Program-made: the position numbers and the translations under genes
Notes under the pieces: generated by a model
Database searches by the model: none
What the model was told of the DNA's origin: nothing
Seen by the model: the letters and a program-made list of their open reading frames with translations, nothing else
Shown: positions 52,411 through 62,318 of the stretch, piece by piece
Numbering within the stretch: position 1 is the stretch's first letter
How the letters are laid out: every line of letters begins with the position of its first letter
From: UBA4742 sp963785815
GTDB taxonomy: Bacteria; Actinomycetota; Acidimicrobiia; Acidimicrobiales; Acidimicrobilacustridaceae
DNA length: 64,000 bases
Direction: 5' to 3'
NCBI GenBank assembly: GCA_963785815.1
Contig: CAWAWN010000001.1
Location: 1,364,001 to 1,428,000, forward strand

Positions 52411-53595
52411 TCAACCGGCGGTGGTGGGCGCGAACCGGGCCAGGCGCGCCACGGCGGCGGGCACGGCCTCGAGGGCCAGGTCGATCTCGGCGTCGGTGGT
52501 CGACCAACCCAACGAGAAGCGCATGGCGCCCTGGGCCAGCTCGCGGGGGATGCCCATGGCGGCCAGGACGTGGGACGGGTCGAGGGCGCCGCTGGAGCAG
52601 GACGAGCCGGCCGCGGCGTACACCTCGCGGTCCTCGAGCAGGTAGAGCAGGGCCTCGCTCTCGACGTCGGGCAGGCACAGGTGGCAGAGGCCGGCGGCGC
52701 GGGCCGCCGCGTCGCCCGCCGTCGCCGCCCCGAGGTCGACCCCGGTGCGCACCGCCCCCGGGATGGCCGCCACCAGGCCGGCTTCCAGGCGGTCGCGCCG
52801 CGCCGCCACCGCCTCGACCAGGGCCGGGCGGGCCTCGACGGCCAGGCGGGCGGCCAGTCCCAACCCGACGATGCCGGCCACGTTGGGGGTCCCCGCCCGT
52901 CGGCCGCGCTCCTGGCCGCCGCCGCGCTGGCGGGCCTCGAGCGCCGTCCCGGCGCGCACCACCAGGGCGCCGACCCCCTTGGGTCCCCCGATCTTGTGGC
53001 CGCTGATGGCCACCAGGTCGGCGCCGCGGGCCGCGGTGGCCACGTCCATCCAAGCCAGGGCCTGCACCGCGTCGGTGTGCACCGAGGCCTCGGGTGCGTG
53101 GGTGCGCACGAGCTCGACCACCCGCTCGAGGGGCTGGATGGTGCCCACCTCGTTGTTGACCAGCATCACCGACACCACCGCCACCCGCCGGCCCTGGCCC
53201 CGGGCCTCGACCAGGGTGGCGGCCAGGGCGTCGAGATCGAGCACGCCCCGGGCGTCGACCGGCACGGTCACGCCGTGGCGCGACGCCACCGCCTCGCCCA
53301 CCGCCTTGTGCTCGACCGACGAGCCCACCGCCAGGCCGCCCGCGTGGTCGAGGGTGCCGAGTACGGCCAGGTTGTCGGACTCGGTGCCCCCGCTGGTGAA
53401 CACCACCTCACCCGGCTCGGCCCCGAGGGCCTCGGCCACCAGGTCGCGGGCGTCGTCGACCGCCCGCCGCACGTCGCGAGCCAGCCGGTGGGCGCCCGAC
53501 GGGTTGGCGTGCAGCTCGGTGAGGTAGGGCAACATGGCGTCCACCACCTCGGGTCGCGTCGGGGTGGACGCGGCGTGGTCGAGGTAGGCGGCCAT
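52411..53595 (-). CDS. iscS: Cysteine desulfurase
   Basis: This 394-residue PLP enzyme removes sulfur from cysteine for tRNA thiolation and Fe-S clusters. It starts MAAYLDHAASTPTRPEVVDA, has the PLP lysine in SGHKIGGPKGVGA near residue 200 and the catalytic cysteine in GSSCSSGALDPS near 325. The ATG at 53595 has TAGCCT 7 nt upstream (leaderless type). An in-frame start at 53640 is longer than the family needs. It is operonic with mnmA, which supports a main role in tRNA 2-thiouridine. Confidence 0.96.
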   Translation of the reverse strand: MAAYLDHAASTPTRPEVVDAMLPYLTELHANPSGAHRLARDVRRAVDDARDLVAEALGAEPGEVVFTSGGTESDNLAVLGTLDHAGGLAVGSSVEHKAVGEAVASRHGVTVPVDARGVLDLDALAATLVEARGQGRRVAVVSVMLVNNEVGTIQPLERVVELVRTHAPEASVHTDAVQALAWMDVATAARGADLVAISGHKIGGPKGVGALVVRAGTALEARQRGGGQERGRRAGTPNVAGIVGLGLAARLAVEARPALVEAVAARRDRLEAGLVAAIPGAVRTGVDLGAATAGDAAARAAGLCHLCLPDVESEALLYLLEDREVYAAAGSSCSSGALDPSHVLAAMGIPRELAQGAMRFSLGWSTTDAEIDLALEAVPAAVARLARFAPTTAG

Positions 53596-53605
53596 GCGCA
53601 GAAGG

Positions 53606-54538
53606 CTACCGACTGGTCCCCCGGTCCTGGTCGGGGCCACCGGAAGCCTCGCGAGGCGGACCCCAGGGGAAGGTGGCCGGCCCCGACGGTGGGGCGACCA
53701 CCGCGGTGCCCGGGACCGGCGGCGGGTAGGCGCCGTAGCCGCCCGACGGGTACGCGCCCACGGCCGCCGACGGGTTGGTGCGTCGTTGGTAGGCGGCGGC
53801 CACGCACACCAGGAACAGCTCGGGGTTGACGCCTGCCGGCGGCTGCAACCGCAGCCGCAGGGCGGTGGCGTTGGCCAGCTTCACCGACACCGACCACCGG
53901 GCCGGCGGGCTCAGGTCGAGCACCCGCAACAGGAACGATCGGATCACGCCGTACTGCTCGGCGGTGAGGCCCACCACGTCGAGCGAGGCCACGTAGGCAT
54001 CGAGGCCGGGGGGTGGCGCGAAGGTGATGGGCATGGCCTGGTGGCCGGGGGCCGAGCGCTCCCGCAGGATGATGGTGCCGGCCATGTGGTCCCCCACCCG
54101 CTGGTCGCGCCGGCTGAAGATGATGGTCATCAGGGCCACCGACCCGAGGGTGGCGTAGATCTCGAACAACCCGACGATGCCGCGGATGGCCGAGTGGCGG
54201 AACCGCACCGGCCCACCCTCCACCGTCACCACCCGCAGGCCCAACGCCGCCTTGCCCAGCGTGCGCCCGTTCCACAGGGTCTCCGACGCCACCGGGTAGC
54301 CCACCAGGACCAGCAGGACCATGACCAGGGCGATGACCGCCGCCGCGGTGTGGCCCGCGTAGCTCCCGACGGCCAGGGCCGCCCCACCCACCACGCTCAG
54401 GACGAACAGCTGCAGGAACACGTCGAGGACCTCGCCGGCGGCCCGGGAACCGGCGCCGGCCGTCTCGAACTGGAGCAGCACCGCCTCGGGGGTGACGATG
54501 CCGCCCGGCTGCACCGAGTTGAGGGACGCGCCGCTCAC
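53606..54538 (-). CDS. RDD-family membrane protein with Pro/Gly-rich tail
   Basis: This protein of about 310 residues has an RDD domain with three membrane helices in the N-terminal half; LWNGRTLGKAALGLRVVTVE and RRDQRVGDHMAGTIIL are the conserved RDD-type segments. A cytoplasmic domain of about 100 residues and a tail rich in Pro, Gly and Tyr follow. The start is GTG 54538 or 54541; TACGCT lies 8 or 5 nt upstream. It diverges from the SpoIIM-like gene by 24 nt, the usual actinobacterial pairing. Function is unknown. Confidence 0.8.
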   Translation of the reverse strand: MSGASLNSVQPGGIVTPEAVLLQFETAGAGSRAAGEVLDVFLQLFVLSVVGGAALAVGSYAGHTAAAVIALVMVLLVLVGYPVASETLWNGRTLGKAALGLRVVTVEGGPVRFRHSAIRGIVGLFEIYATLGSVALMTIIFSRRDQRVGDHMAGTIILRERSAPGHQAMPITFAPPPGLDAYVASLDVVGLTAEQYGVIRSFLLRVLDLSPPARWSVSVKLANATALRLRLQPPAGVNPELFLVCVAAAYQRRTNPSAAVGAYPSGGYGAYPPPVPGTAVVAPPSGPATFPWGPPREASGGPDQDRGTSR

Positions 54539-54562
54539 CACGGTGGAGCGTAACGTTGCGCG

Positions 54563-55588
54563 GTGGACATCGACGGGTACATCGCCCGCAACCAACCGCA
54601 CTGGATCCGGTTGGCCGAGCTGACCGGTCGGGCCCGCAAGCGGGTGGGCGACCTGTCCCCGGCCGAGCTCGACGAGCTGATCAGCCTCTACCAGCGCACC
54701 TCGGCCCAGCTCTCCTACGCCCGACCGGCCTTCCGGGACAACGCCCTCACCGCCCGGCTCACCCGGCTGGTGGCCGACGCCTCGGGGGTCATCTACGGCA
54801 CCCGCCCCCGGGTGTGGCAGACCGTGCGCACCTTCTTCGTGGTCACCTACCCCGCCGCCGTGTGGGACTCACGGCGCTACGTGATGCTGGGGGTGGCCCT
54901 CACCTTCGTGCCCGCCATCGTGTTCGGGGCCTGGCTGGTGGGCGACCACCGGGCGCTCGACGCCACCGGCACGGCCGAGCAGCGCCACCAGTACGTCCAC
55001 GACGAGTTCGAGCAGTACTACTCGAACCAGCCCCACGTGCAGTTCTTCACCGAGGTGACCACCAACAACATCCTGGTGTCGTTCGAGGCCTTCGCCGGCG
55101 GGGCCGCGCTGGGCGTGTTCGGCATCCTGGCGCTGCTGAGCAACGGGCTGAACCTCGGCCAGGCGGCCGCCTGGATGATCACCGACGGCCGCGGCTGGCG
55201 GTTCCTGGGCCTGATCCTGCCCCACGGCCTGTTGGAGCTGAGCGCCATCTGCATCGCCGGGGGGACCGGTCTGCGCCTGGGCTGGACCATCGTGGCCCCG
55301 GGCGACCGCCTGCGCTCGGCCGCGCTGGCCGAGCAAGGACGCCGGATGGTGGTCATCGTCATCGGCCTGGCCACCATGTTCGTCTGCGCCGGCACCATCG
55401 AGGGCTTCATCACCGGATCGAACCTGCCGGCCGGGGTGAAGGTCGGCATCGGCTTCACGGCCTGGGTGGCCTACGTCGCCTACCTGGTGGTGTTCGGCCG
55501 CCAGGCCGTGGCCCAGGGCTTCGTGGGTGACCTGGACGAGGTGTCCCGAGCCGTCGAACAGCGCGCCGCCGCCCTCGTCACGGCCTGA
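54563..55588 (+). CDS. Stage II sporulation protein M-like membrane protein
   Basis: This 341-residue protein belongs to the SpoIIM/DUF95 family. An N-terminal helical region contains RARKRVGDLSPAELDELISL and the conserved LYQRTSAQLSYAR, followed by five or so membrane helices (VMLGVALTFVPAIVFGAWLV and later NNILVSFEAFAGGAALGVFG). Actinobacterial members occur in non-sporulating species and sit with RDD, DUF58 and MoxR genes. TAACGT lies 6 nt before the GTG. Confidence 0.88.
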   Translation: MDIDGYIARNQPHWIRLAELTGRARKRVGDLSPAELDELISLYQRTSAQLSYARPAFRDNALTARLTRLVADASGVIYGTRPRVWQTVRTFFVVTYPAAVWDSRRYVMLGVALTFVPAIVFGAWLVGDHRALDATGTAEQRHQYVHDEFEQYYSNQPHVQFFTEVTTNNILVSFEAFAGGAALGVFGILALLSNGLNLGQAAAWMITDGRGWRFLGLILPHGLLELSAICIAGGTGLRLGWTIVAPGDRLRSAALAEQGRRMVVIVIGLATMFVCAGTIEGFITGSNLPAGVKVGIGFTAWVAYVAYLVVFGRQAVAQGFVGDLDEVSRAVEQRAAALVTA

Positions 55589-55602
55589 CGTGTGGGTGAG
55601 GC

Positions 55603-55845
55603 GTGGCGTGGGGGGGCTTCGCCACCCCCGCTCCAGTGGAGAGCGGAGCTGATCCCCCGTTCCCCGGGCCGTGCACGGGTGACGACGCCGGCACCTCGAA
55701 CACGTCGGCCACCTTCACCGTCACCGATCCGGGGTTCGCCACGACCACCACGACCGCGGCGCCGACCACCACGACCACGGCGGCCCCGGCTCAGGCCGCC
55801 CCGGCCGCCACGCCGGTCGCCTCCTCACCCACGCTCACCGGCTGA
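55603..55845 (+). pseudogene. Possible tail remnant of a secreted protein
   Basis: An 80-codon ORF encodes SATFTVTDPGFA followed by a Thr/Ala/Pro linker (TTTTTAAPTTTTTAAPAQ) of the kind found near the C-terminus of actinobacterial surface proteins. It has no signal peptide and begins 14 nt after the SpoIIM-like stop. It probably is a decayed gene end; expression as a small protein is not excluded. The rest of the 280-bp gap holds nothing recognisable. Confidence 0.4.
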
Positions 55846-55868
55846 CGTTCCCGCTGGCCGGAGGGGGA

Positions 55869-57170
55869 TCACAGCCGGCCGGTGGCCTTGACCCGGAGGT
55901 AGGCGTCGGCCAGCTGAGGGGCGAGCTGGCCCGGCGGGGCGTCGACCACCGTGGCCCCCAGACCGCGCAGGCGGGCCGTGGTGCGGCGTCGCTCCTCCAG
56001 GGCGGCCACCGCCGCCGCCTTGCGGTACGCACCGACCGCGTCGCGGGGCGAGGCCAGGGCCCACTGGACGACCTGGGGGTCCTGCACGGCGGCCACCACC
56101 ACCAGGTGGTTGCGGCTGATGAGGGGCAGGGCGGGGATGAGCGTCTCGCCCACCGCCTGCTCCACCAGGTCGGTGAACAGCACCAGCATGGCCCGGCGGC
56201 GGAAGCGGGCCAGGGTGGCGGCGAACGCCCCCTGGTAGTCGCTCTCGGCCAGGGCGGGCTCGAGCTGGTACATGGCCTCGGTCACCCGGCCCAGCTGGTC
56301 GCGCCCGTGCCCCGGCGCCACGATGCCCCGCACCTCGCGGTCGAAGGCCACCAGCCCGGCCCGGTCCCCCAGCCGGGTGGCCACGGCCGTGAGCATCATC
56401 ACCGCGTCCATGGCGTGCTCGACCCGGGGGACCTCCGCGACCTGTCCGGCCATGATCCGACCGTTGTCGAGCAGGCTGATCACCGTCTGGTTGCGCTCGG
56501 CCCGGTACGTCCGCACGATGGCCTTGCCGGCCCGGGCGGTGGCCGACCAGTCGATGCGTCGGAACTCGTCGTCGACGGTGTAGTCGCGCAGCTGGTCGAA
56601 CTCGGTGCCCCCACCCAGGCCGGGGGCCGACCGCAGGCCCACCTCCAGGATGCGCGCCTTGTTGATGCGCAGCTCGGCCTCGTCGCGGGACTTGAACGGC
56701 GGGTAGACCCGCAGCTCGCCGGGGAGGGCCCGGGTGGCCTGGCGAGCGGCCAGGCCGAGGCGCCCCTCCACCCGCACCGTGAGGTCGCGGGGCCGGAAGC
56801 GCCCTCGGCGGGCGGGCCGGATGGTGGTGGTCACGTCCACCCCGCCGCGGGCCGGCAGCCGGACCCGGGCCCGGCGCGAGCCGGCGTGCAGCGAGGGGGC
56901 CAGGTCGTCGGCGAAGCTGACCCGCTGGGCCCGCCCGGTGGGGTTGGTGACCTGCCAACCCAGGTGGTCGGCCACCCCGAGCTGGACCACCTCGGGCAGG
57001 ACCCGGGCGATCTCGATGCGCCCGGGCGCGGTGGCGGTGGCCCAGTCGACCAGCATGGCCACCACCAGGACGCCGTTCACCACCAGGAAGCCGATCCCGC
57101 CGTCGACCACGAGCACCACGATCGAGGCCAGGGCGACCACGGCGGCCAGGCGGCGGGTGGGGATGGGCAT
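55869..57170 (-). CDS. DUF58 domain protein
   Basis: This 433-residue protein has two N-terminal membrane helices (AAVVALASIVVLVV and GIGFLVVNGVLVVAMLVDW), a beta-rich region, and the DUF58 core FDQLRDYTVDDEFRRIDWSA near residue 195, continuing into a vWA-like domain (TVISLLDNGRIM). DUF58 proteins are encoded with MoxR ATPases and are thought to be their clients in envelope or complex assembly. The gene follows moxR by 41 nt on the same strand. Confidence 0.9.
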   Translation of the reverse strand: MPIPTRRLAAVVALASIVVLVVDGGIGFLVVNGVLVVAMLVDWATATAPGRIEIARVLPEVVQLGVADHLGWQVTNPTGRAQRVSFADDLAPSLHAGSRRARVRLPARGGVDVTTTIRPARRGRFRPRDLTVRVEGRLGLAARQATRALPGELRVYPPFKSRDEAELRINKARILEVGLRSAPGLGGGTEFDQLRDYTVDDEFRRIDWSATARAGKAIVRTYRAERNQTVISLLDNGRIMAGQVAEVPRVEHAMDAVMMLTAVATRLGDRAGLVAFDREVRGIVAPGHGRDQLGRVTEAMYQLEPALAESDYQGAFAATLARFRRRAMLVLFTDLVEQAVGETLIPALPLISRNHLVVVAAVQDPQVVQWALASPRDAVGAYRKAAAVAALEERRRTTARLRGLGATVVDAPPGQLAPQLADAYLRVKATGRL

Positions 57171-57211
57171 CGGGGCTCGACTCGGCAGCGGCTCGGCGGC
57201 TGGCTCGACGT

Positions 57212-58199
<988 letters not shown>

Positions 58200-58216
<17 letters not shown>

Positions 58217-59378
58217 GGAGTACCTCCGCACGGATGGTGTCGATGTCTCGGGCCAGGTCGAGCAGCTCGGCCTCGGAGCCCACGGGCACGTCGGTGACCG
58301 CCCGGGCCACGCGATCGCGGTCCACCCCGGCGCGCGCCGCGGTGACCTCGGCCACCACCTCCGGGGCGGCGCCCGGGGCCAACCCCAGCCGCTCGGCCAG
58401 GCGCCGGCGCAGATCGGCGCGCAGCAGGCGGGCAGCCCGGTCGGGGTCGCGGGTCTGGGCCAGCAGGTGGCCGTGGGCGGCGATGAGCTCGGATCCGCCC
58501 AGCTCGACCAGCTTGGACTCGGTGACCGGGCGACCCAGACGCCGGGCCCGGAACCAGGTGTAGACGCCGAAGGCGGCCAGCAGCTCGACCAGCGCCAGCT
58601 TGAGCCCGACGGCGATGAGCGCACCCAGGTCGGGCTGGTGGCCGCCGGCCGGCACGCCCGGCGCGGTCATCCCCCACAGCACCGAGACCCGCGTCCCGTC
58701 CCGGGGGGCCAGCAGGTTGGTGGCCAGCCCCGCGTTGTCGTACTGGTCGAGGGTGCCGTTGGCCAACACGTCCGGGCTGCCCAACGACACGATGTGGCCG
58801 CGCCCCAGCGGGGTGTCCACCACGAAGGCCCGGATGCCGTTGGTGTAGCAACCGCTCGACCCCGCGGGCACGTCGTAGAACGACGGGTCCCCCGAGGACC
58901 AGACCTGGCCCAGGTTGGCCAGCGCCGGGATGTCGCAGCGCCCCGGCTCGATGGGGGGATCGGACAGGCCGAGGGGGGAGCCCGAGGAGGTCGAGCCCAC
59001 CGGCACGAACGAGGACGCCGAGTCGGTCACCACCAGCGTGCCGCCCGCCCGGACCCAGGCCTCGAGCCGGTCGGTCTGGTCCTGGCCGGTGGTGTCGACC
59101 AGCAGCAGGGCGATGTCGGTGTCGGCCCCGGGCATGCGGGTGGTGACCCGCACCTGGGCGCCCGACTGGCCGAGCAGCATCACCAGGGCCTTGGTGCCGG
59201 ACGGGCCGGTGGCGTGAGGATCGTAGGGGTCGGGTCCGCTGGGCGAGCGGGGCGCGCCCAGGGCCAGCACCACCACCAGCAGGCCGGCCAGCCCGAGCAG
59301 CCACGGCACCCACCGCCGACCGCGCCGCGGTGCCACTGGGCCCCCACCGGCATCCGGGTCGGCCACGGCCGCGGTCAT
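58200..59378 (-). CDS. DUF4350 membrane protein
   Basis: This 392-residue protein has a first helix after RRGRRWVPWLLGLAGLLVVV, then an outside domain with a Rossmann-like beginning (SGTKALVMLLGQSGAQVRVT, then LLLVDTTGQDQTDRLEAWVR and GGTLVVTD), and a second helix (LGALIAVGLKLALVELLAAF) before a cytoplasmic tail. This is the DUF4350 arrangement, known beside MoxR/DUF58 genes. The ATG overlaps the DUF4129 stop by 4 nt. Cysteines in GRCDIP and SGCYTNG may pair. Its biochemical function is unknown. Confidence 0.85.
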
Positions 59379-60070
59379 CGGGCCACCAGCTCCAGCTCGT
59401 GGTCTTCGGGCGCGGGGTCGGGCACGGCGTTGGCGTGGCGGGCCTTCCCCAGCACGGACTCGGCCAGCTGGACGAACCGGTCGCGCTCGTCGGGCCCGGT
59501 GAACCGGTCGCCGTACCAGGCCCGCTCGAACAGCTCGGACGCCCCGGCGAAGTCCGCCTCGGCGTCGGGCACGGTGGCCCGCACGTCCGCCCGGTGCTCG
59601 CCGGTGGTGCGCCCGGGCAGGTCGCGCACCGCGTGGGCCGCGATCAGCCCGGCCACCAGCGCCCGGTATCGGCAGCGCAGCCCCTCCTTCCAGTCCCCGC
59701 CCCGCTCGTGGCGCTCGGCCTGGTCGACCCAGTCGGCCGGGGAGCGGCGCAGCTCCACCTGGATGACCGGCTCGGCCCGCTCGGCGTCGCGACGCAGGGT
59801 GCGGGTGCCGTAGACCACCAGCGCCACCACGATGCCCACCGCCACCAGCAGGACCATCCATCCCAGCGCCGCGCCCGGACCCCCGCTCAGCAACCGGTTG
59901 GCCCCGAGGCCGAGGTGCTGGCCCACCCAGCGCAGGAACTGCTCGAAGAGGCTGGGCCGCGCCCCCCGGAACTGGCGCTGGGACAGGATGGCGTGGGCCT
60001 TGGCCCGGCTGACCGCCGGGGGCTGGCGCGGCAACGGCAGCGGCGTGGCCGCGGGGTGATCAGCGGGCAT
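59375..60070 (-). CDS. DUF4129 membrane protein
   Basis: This 231-residue protein has one membrane helix (about 68-86, ALGWMVLLVAVGIVVALVVY) and a C-terminal cytoplasmic DUF4129 domain, with DWKEGLRCRYRALVAGLIAA and the conserved FERAWYGDRF near residue 185. The N-terminus is Pro/Ala-rich. It overlaps both neighbours (4 nt with DUF4350, 11 nt with the upstream gene), so the cluster is translationally coupled. DUF4129 occurs fused to transglutaminases or next to MoxR; its function is not known. Confidence 0.85.
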   Translation of the reverse strand: MPADHPAATPLPLPRQPPAVSRAKAHAILSQRQFRGARPSLFEQFLRWVGQHLGLGANRLLSGGPGAALGWMVLLVAVGIVVALVVYGTRTLRRDAERAEPVIQVELRRSPADWVDQAERHERGGDWKEGLRCRYRALVAGLIAAHAVRDLPGRTTGEHRADVRATVPDAEADFAGASELFERAWYGDRFTGPDERDRFVQLAESVLGKARHANAVPDPAPEDHELELVAR

Positions 60071-61016
60071 CGACGAAGGCGTCCGCCGCAGCCAGCTCGA
60101 GGTCGAGTCCTTCGGTGCGGATGCGCAGGTCCATGTAGAGCAGCACCGACACCGACACGAGCGTGGTGACGATGACCAGCGCCACCGCGGCGCGGGCCAG
60201 GCCCAGCACGATCCACTGCCCCGGGTTGGGCAGCAGGAGCGCGAACAGGGTGGGCAGGACGGTCAGGACCGAGGAGAGGATGGACGAGCCCAGGGTGGCG
60301 GCCACGATGATGCCCAGCGATGGCCAGAACCGGCGGGCGATGAGCTGCCAGGACCGGCGGGCGCCGGCGAAGGGCCCGAGACCTTCGATGACGATGGCGG
60401 GGGCGGTGAGCGAGAACAGGGTGACCGTGGGGATCACCGGCAGGTAGCACAGCATGGCCGAGACGACCTTGACCGGCAGCAACATGGCGAAGGCGGCCAT
60501 GAGCGCCGGGGTCCGGCGGAAGGCGGCGGCCAGGGCCTGACCCGCGGTGAGGTCACCCCCGGCGTACCAGGCCGAGACCAGCCGTCCCAGGGCACCACCC
60601 AGGTAGAACAGGCTGGCCGCCACCAGGATGGCCGCCGCGTACTCGCTCACGACCGTGCCACCGGAGGTGGCCAGCACCTGGGTCAGGCTCAGGCCGCTGC
60701 CGAACGAGTAGCCGTTGGCCGCGTCGCGCTGAAGGAAGGCGGCCACCATGAACACGGGCACGAGGATGGCCGCCGCGATCCCCAGCACCGTGCGGGGCGC
60801 CAGCTTGAGGACCCGGAAGGCGCCGTCGAGCAGGTCCGACAGGGTCATGGGGGCCAGGGGCACGGGCAGCACCGGCGGGGGCCGACCCTCGGGCCGCTCG
60901 GCGGTGGCCATCGAGGACGACCGGCCCGGCGGTGGTCCGCCCGGTGGGGGGTTGGCCGCCTGGCTGTCGGGAAGCGCCCAGTCGCCCGCGGCCGGCGGGC
61001 GGTCGAGTGGTTCCAC
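60060..61016 (-). CDS. Polytopic membrane protein at head of the MoxR cluster
   Basis: This protein of about 318 residues has a Pro/Gly-rich cytoplasmic N-terminus (about 55 residues), then LSDLLDGAFRVLKLAPRTVL and about six membrane helices. The segment GARRSWQLIARRFWPSLGII between helices matches the glycerophosphoryl diester phosphodiesterase membrane-domain-like family often found in this cluster. GTG 61016 has TAGTCT 7 nt upstream (leaderless type). It is the first gene of the chain running through DUF58. Confidence 0.7.
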   Translation of the reverse strand: MEPLDRPPAAGDWALPDSQAANPPPGGPPPGRSSSMATAERPEGRPPPVLPVPLAPMTLSDLLDGAFRVLKLAPRTVLGIAAAILVPVFMVAAFLQRDAANGYSFGSGLSLTQVLATSGGTVVSEYAAAILVAASLFYLGGALGRLVSAWYAGGDLTAGQALAAAFRRTPALMAAFAMLLPVKVVSAMLCYLPVIPTVTLFSLTAPAIVIEGLGPFAGARRSWQLIARRFWPSLGIIVAATLGSSILSSVLTVLPTLFALLLPNPGQWIVLGLARAAVALVIVTTLVSVSVLLYMDLRIRTEGLDLELAAADAFVDAR

Positions 61017-61034
61017 GGCGGACAGACTAAGCGC

Positions 61035-61847
61035 ATGGCCGAGTTCGAGCCGGGCTCCTACGGCGACGCCTTCGCCGACGTCTACGACCAGTGGTACCCC
61101 GACGTCACCGACGTCGAGGCCTGCGTGGCCCGGGTGGCGGAGCTGGCCGACGCCCCCGGGGTGGGCGACGCCGCCGTCCTGGAGCTGGGGGTGGGCACCG
61201 GCCGCCTGGCCCTGCCCCTGGCCGCCCGAGGCCTGCGCCTGACCGGCGTGGATGCCTCGGCGGCCATGCTCGAACGGCTGGCGGCCAAGCCGGGTGCCGA
61301 CCGCCTGCGCCTGGTGGCGGGCGACATGGCCGACCTGGGCGCCACCGACCTCGACGCCGCCGGACCGGACGGGTTCGGCCCCCCCTTCCAGGTGGTGCTC
61401 ATCGCCTACAACACCCTGTTCAACCTGGCTGACGACGACGCCCAGGCGCGGTGCCTCGCCGGCGCTGCCGCCCGGCTGGCTCCGGGCGGTCGCCTGGTGG
61501 TGGAGACCTTCGTCCCCGCCGACCCCGATCCCGATCCCCCACCGGGCCGGTCGGCGGCGGGCGGCTTGTCGGTGAGCCGGGTCACCGCGTCGGAGGTGGT
61601 GCTCAACGCCTCGATGCACGACCTCGCGACCCAGACGGTGGTGGGCCAGCACATCCAGCTCAGCGAGGCGGGCACCCGCCTGCGGCCCTGGCGCATCCAC
61701 TACCTCCACCCCGACCAGCTCGACGCCCTGGCCCGCCGGGCCGGGCTGGCGGGGCTCGAGCGCTGGGGAGACTGGCGGGCCACGGCCTTCGACGAGGACA
61801 GCCCCACGCTCATCTCCGTCTACGGCACCTCGGCCTCCGGGACGTAA
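61035..61847 (+). CDS. SAM-dependent class I methyltransferase
   Basis: This 270-residue protein has the SAM-binding motif I AAVLELGVGTGRLALPLAAR near residue 38, an acidic residue ending strand 2 (LTGVDAS), motif II LRLVAGDMADL and motif III LAPGGRLVVETFVP. It starts YGDAFADVYDQWYPD, a pattern common to small-molecule methyltransferases. The acceptor is unknown. It diverges from the polytopic gene with 18 nt between starts. Its TAA stop lies in the -10-like box of the next gene. Confidence 0.88.
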   Translation: MAEFEPGSYGDAFADVYDQWYPDVTDVEACVARVAELADAPGVGDAAVLELGVGTGRLALPLAARGLRLTGVDASAAMLERLAAKPGADRLRLVAGDMADLGATDLDAAGPDGFGPPFQVVLIAYNTLFNLADDDAQARCLAGAAARLAPGGRLVVETFVPADPDPDPPPGRSAAGGLSVSRVTASEVVLNASMHDLATQTVVGQHIQLSEAGTRLRPWRIHYLHPDQLDALARRAGLAGLERWGDWRATAFDEDSPTLISVYGTSASGT

Positions 61848-61855
61848 CGTTCGCC

Positions 61856-62311
61856 ATGGCCCGGATCCGCGTCCACGTCGACATCGAGGCCACACCGGCC
61901 CAGGTGTGGGACGCCATCGCGGACGTGGGCAGCCACGTGACGTGGATGCACGACGCCCACGCCATCCGGTTCACGTCGTCGCGCCACCACGGGGTCGGCA
62001 CCACCTTCGAGTGCGACACCCGCATCGGACCGCTGCGCATGGTGGACGACATGGAGATCACCCGCTGGCGGCCGCGCCGCGAGATGGGCGTGCGCCACCG
62101 CGGGGTCGTCTCGGGCAAGGGGTCGTTCACCCTGCGCCCGCGTCGAGGGCGGCGCCGGGGCCGTCCGGTCACCCGCTTCACGTGGTCCGAGCGGTTGCGC
62201 TTCCCCTTGTACCTGGGCGGCCCACTCGGTGCCCTGGCCGCCTCCCCCGTGCTCCACTGGACCTGGCGACGCAACCTGCGCACCCTGCGCCGCCTCGTGG
62301 AGGCGGGCTAG
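61856..62311 (+). CDS. SRPBCC (START-like) domain protein
   Basis: This 151-residue protein has the START/polyketide-cyclase pattern: IRVHVDIEATPAQVWDAIAD at the N-terminus, then GSHVTWMHDA and VDDMEITRWRPRREMGVRHR. The family binds hydrophobic ligands in a helix-grip cavity. A basic loop (RPRRGRRRGRPV) is unusual. TAACGT lies 5 nt before the ATG and overlaps the upstream stop, so it may have its own leaderless promoter. Ligand unknown. Confidence 0.82.
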   Translation: MARIRVHVDIEATPAQVWDAIADVGSHVTWMHDAHAIRFTSSRHHGVGTTFECDTRIGPLRMVDDMEITRWRPRREMGVRHRGVVSGKGSFTLRPRRGRRRGRPVTRFTWSERLRFPLYLGGPLGALAASPVLHWTWRRNLRTLRRLVEAG

Positions 62312-62318
62312 TGCCGCA

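Noticed and set aside
48636..53006. An ORF of 1456 codons on the plus strand
   Set aside because: It is antisense to the exoprotein, mnmA and iscS, all with clear family motifs; the translation has no domain character.
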